From Nocardioides speluncae (GTDB taxonomy: Bacteria > Actinomycetota > Actinomycetes > Propionibacteriales > Nocardioidaceae), in the NCBI RefSeq assembly GCF_003121585.1, contig NZ_QEOO01000003.1, positions 1 to 64,000 of the forward strand: a stretch of DNA of 64,000 nt, read 5' to 3'. The translations under genes and the position numbers were made by a program. The notes beneath the pieces were generated by a model. The model searched no databases. It saw nothing but the letters and a program-made list of their open reading frames with translations, and was not told the origin of the DNA. Position 1 is the first letter of the stretch; each line of letters begins with the position of its first letter. Below are positions 63,739 to 64,000 of this stretch, piece after piece.

Positions 63739-63774
63739 CACCCCCGCCTCCGGCAAGCGCCGGAGGTGGGGGTG
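63739..63774 (+). terminator. Terminator hairpin after tRNA-Leu
   Basis: 63739-63754 pairs with 63759-63774 (16 pairs, one wobble) around AAGC, 7 bases after the tRNA. Confidence 0.75.
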
Positions 63775-63913
63775 AGCTGCTTTCGGGCCAAGGTTGATCT
63801 CGGCACTGGGCTTGCGCCACCCACTAGGATCGGCGTCCGCTGCCGTGCCCAGGCTGGGCAAACTCGCCACCATCCTGGTTCGTCGACCTACAGAATGCGG
63901 AGGGCTCCCGGTT

Positions 63914-64000
63914 ATGGACTCGCATCACCACTGGCACACCGGTGACGACACTCGGCGGATGCGCCGGGTTGCGCTGTCGGTGATTGTTCCGGCCGGGTTG
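63914..64000 (+). CDS. Start of a His-rich membrane protein (possibly YibE/F family), cut by the window edge
   Basis: The last 29 codons are open to the end of the window. The peptide starts MDSHHHWHTGDDTRRMRRV, then a hydrophobic run (ALSVIVPAGL). GGAGGG lies 8 bases before the ATG, and TAGGAT (63825-63830) is a possible -10. Histidine-rich starts followed directly by a helix are seen in YibE/F-like proteins, but so little is visible that this remains tentative. Confidence 0.45.
   Translation, partial: MDSHHHWHTGDDTRRMRRVALSVIVPAGL

Overview
The window is a high-GC chromosomal segment of an actinobacterium. Mycothiol biosynthesis (mshC), a complete Pup-proteasome gene set (pafA, pafB, pafC, pup, dop, prcA, prcB, mpa) with tatA/tatC and helY beside it, an lnt/ppm1 pair, and many apparently leaderless genes all point there. 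Protein style and neighbourhoods resemble Nocardioidaceae (Nocardioides-like), but this genus-level placement is an inference.

Layout. 1-2.5 kb: the 3' end of an IS982-type transposase, then ppm1 and lnt (lipoprotein acylation and polyprenyl-phosphate mannose synthesis). 3-8.4 kb: a lysine catabolic locus, with a tightly coupled kdd-kamD-kamE-kal operon divergent from kamA across an AT-rich promoter that carries a perfect spaced palindrome. 8.5-10.6 kb: a VOC protein, then an AbiEi-like/nuclease-like gene enclosed by about 70-bp inverted repeats, each made of two nested palindromes, then an Lrp/AsnC regulator. 10.7-13.5 kb: exonuclease, membrane protein, quinone-oxidoreductase-like protein and a small secreted protein. 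13.5-24.5 kb: a long minus-strand block holding helY, a lipid kinase, tatC, tatA, pafC, pafB, an FKBP lipoprotein and pafA.

24.6-32.2 kb is an accessory island inside the proteasome neighbourhood: a sulfatase remnant, an LCP cell-wall protein, a PEP-mutase-like enzyme, a TetR/SnoaL-like divergent pair with a clear operator, a MarR-GNAT fusion, and a two-gene EACC1 + membrane-anchored caspase unit that looks like a conflict/defence system. 32.2-35.9 kb: prcA, prcB, pup and dop. 35.9-41.9 kb: a second accessory stretch with a Nudix hydrolase, a frameshifted secreted protein, membrane proteins, a methyltransferase, a WYL regulator and an epoxide hydrolase. 42.1-46.2 kb: mpa, trmI and a site-2 protease. 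46.3-53.1 kb: a RecB/AddB-like nuclease, a secreted hydrolase, a HAD phosphatase and metH. 53.3-57.8 kb: a PAC2 gene, an inverted array of 31-bp repeats, then mshC, an SCO1664-family gene, a DUF3090 gene and a histidine phosphatase. 57.9-64 kb: corA, uppP, an aldo/keto reductase group, an M20 peptidase, tRNA-Leu(GAG) and the start of a His-rich membrane protein.

How the genes work together. The kam locus would convert lysine through beta-lysine and 3,5-diaminohexanoate towards crotonyl-CoA; the cleavage enzyme kce is not in this window. kamDE and metH both imply cobalamin use. Pup is deamidated by Dop, ligated to substrates by PafA, and substrates are unfolded by Mpa into the PrcAB proteasome. 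PafBC controls the DNA-damage response. About 15 genes have a TANNNT element only 6-8 bp before the start codon, which indicates that leaderless transcripts are common here.
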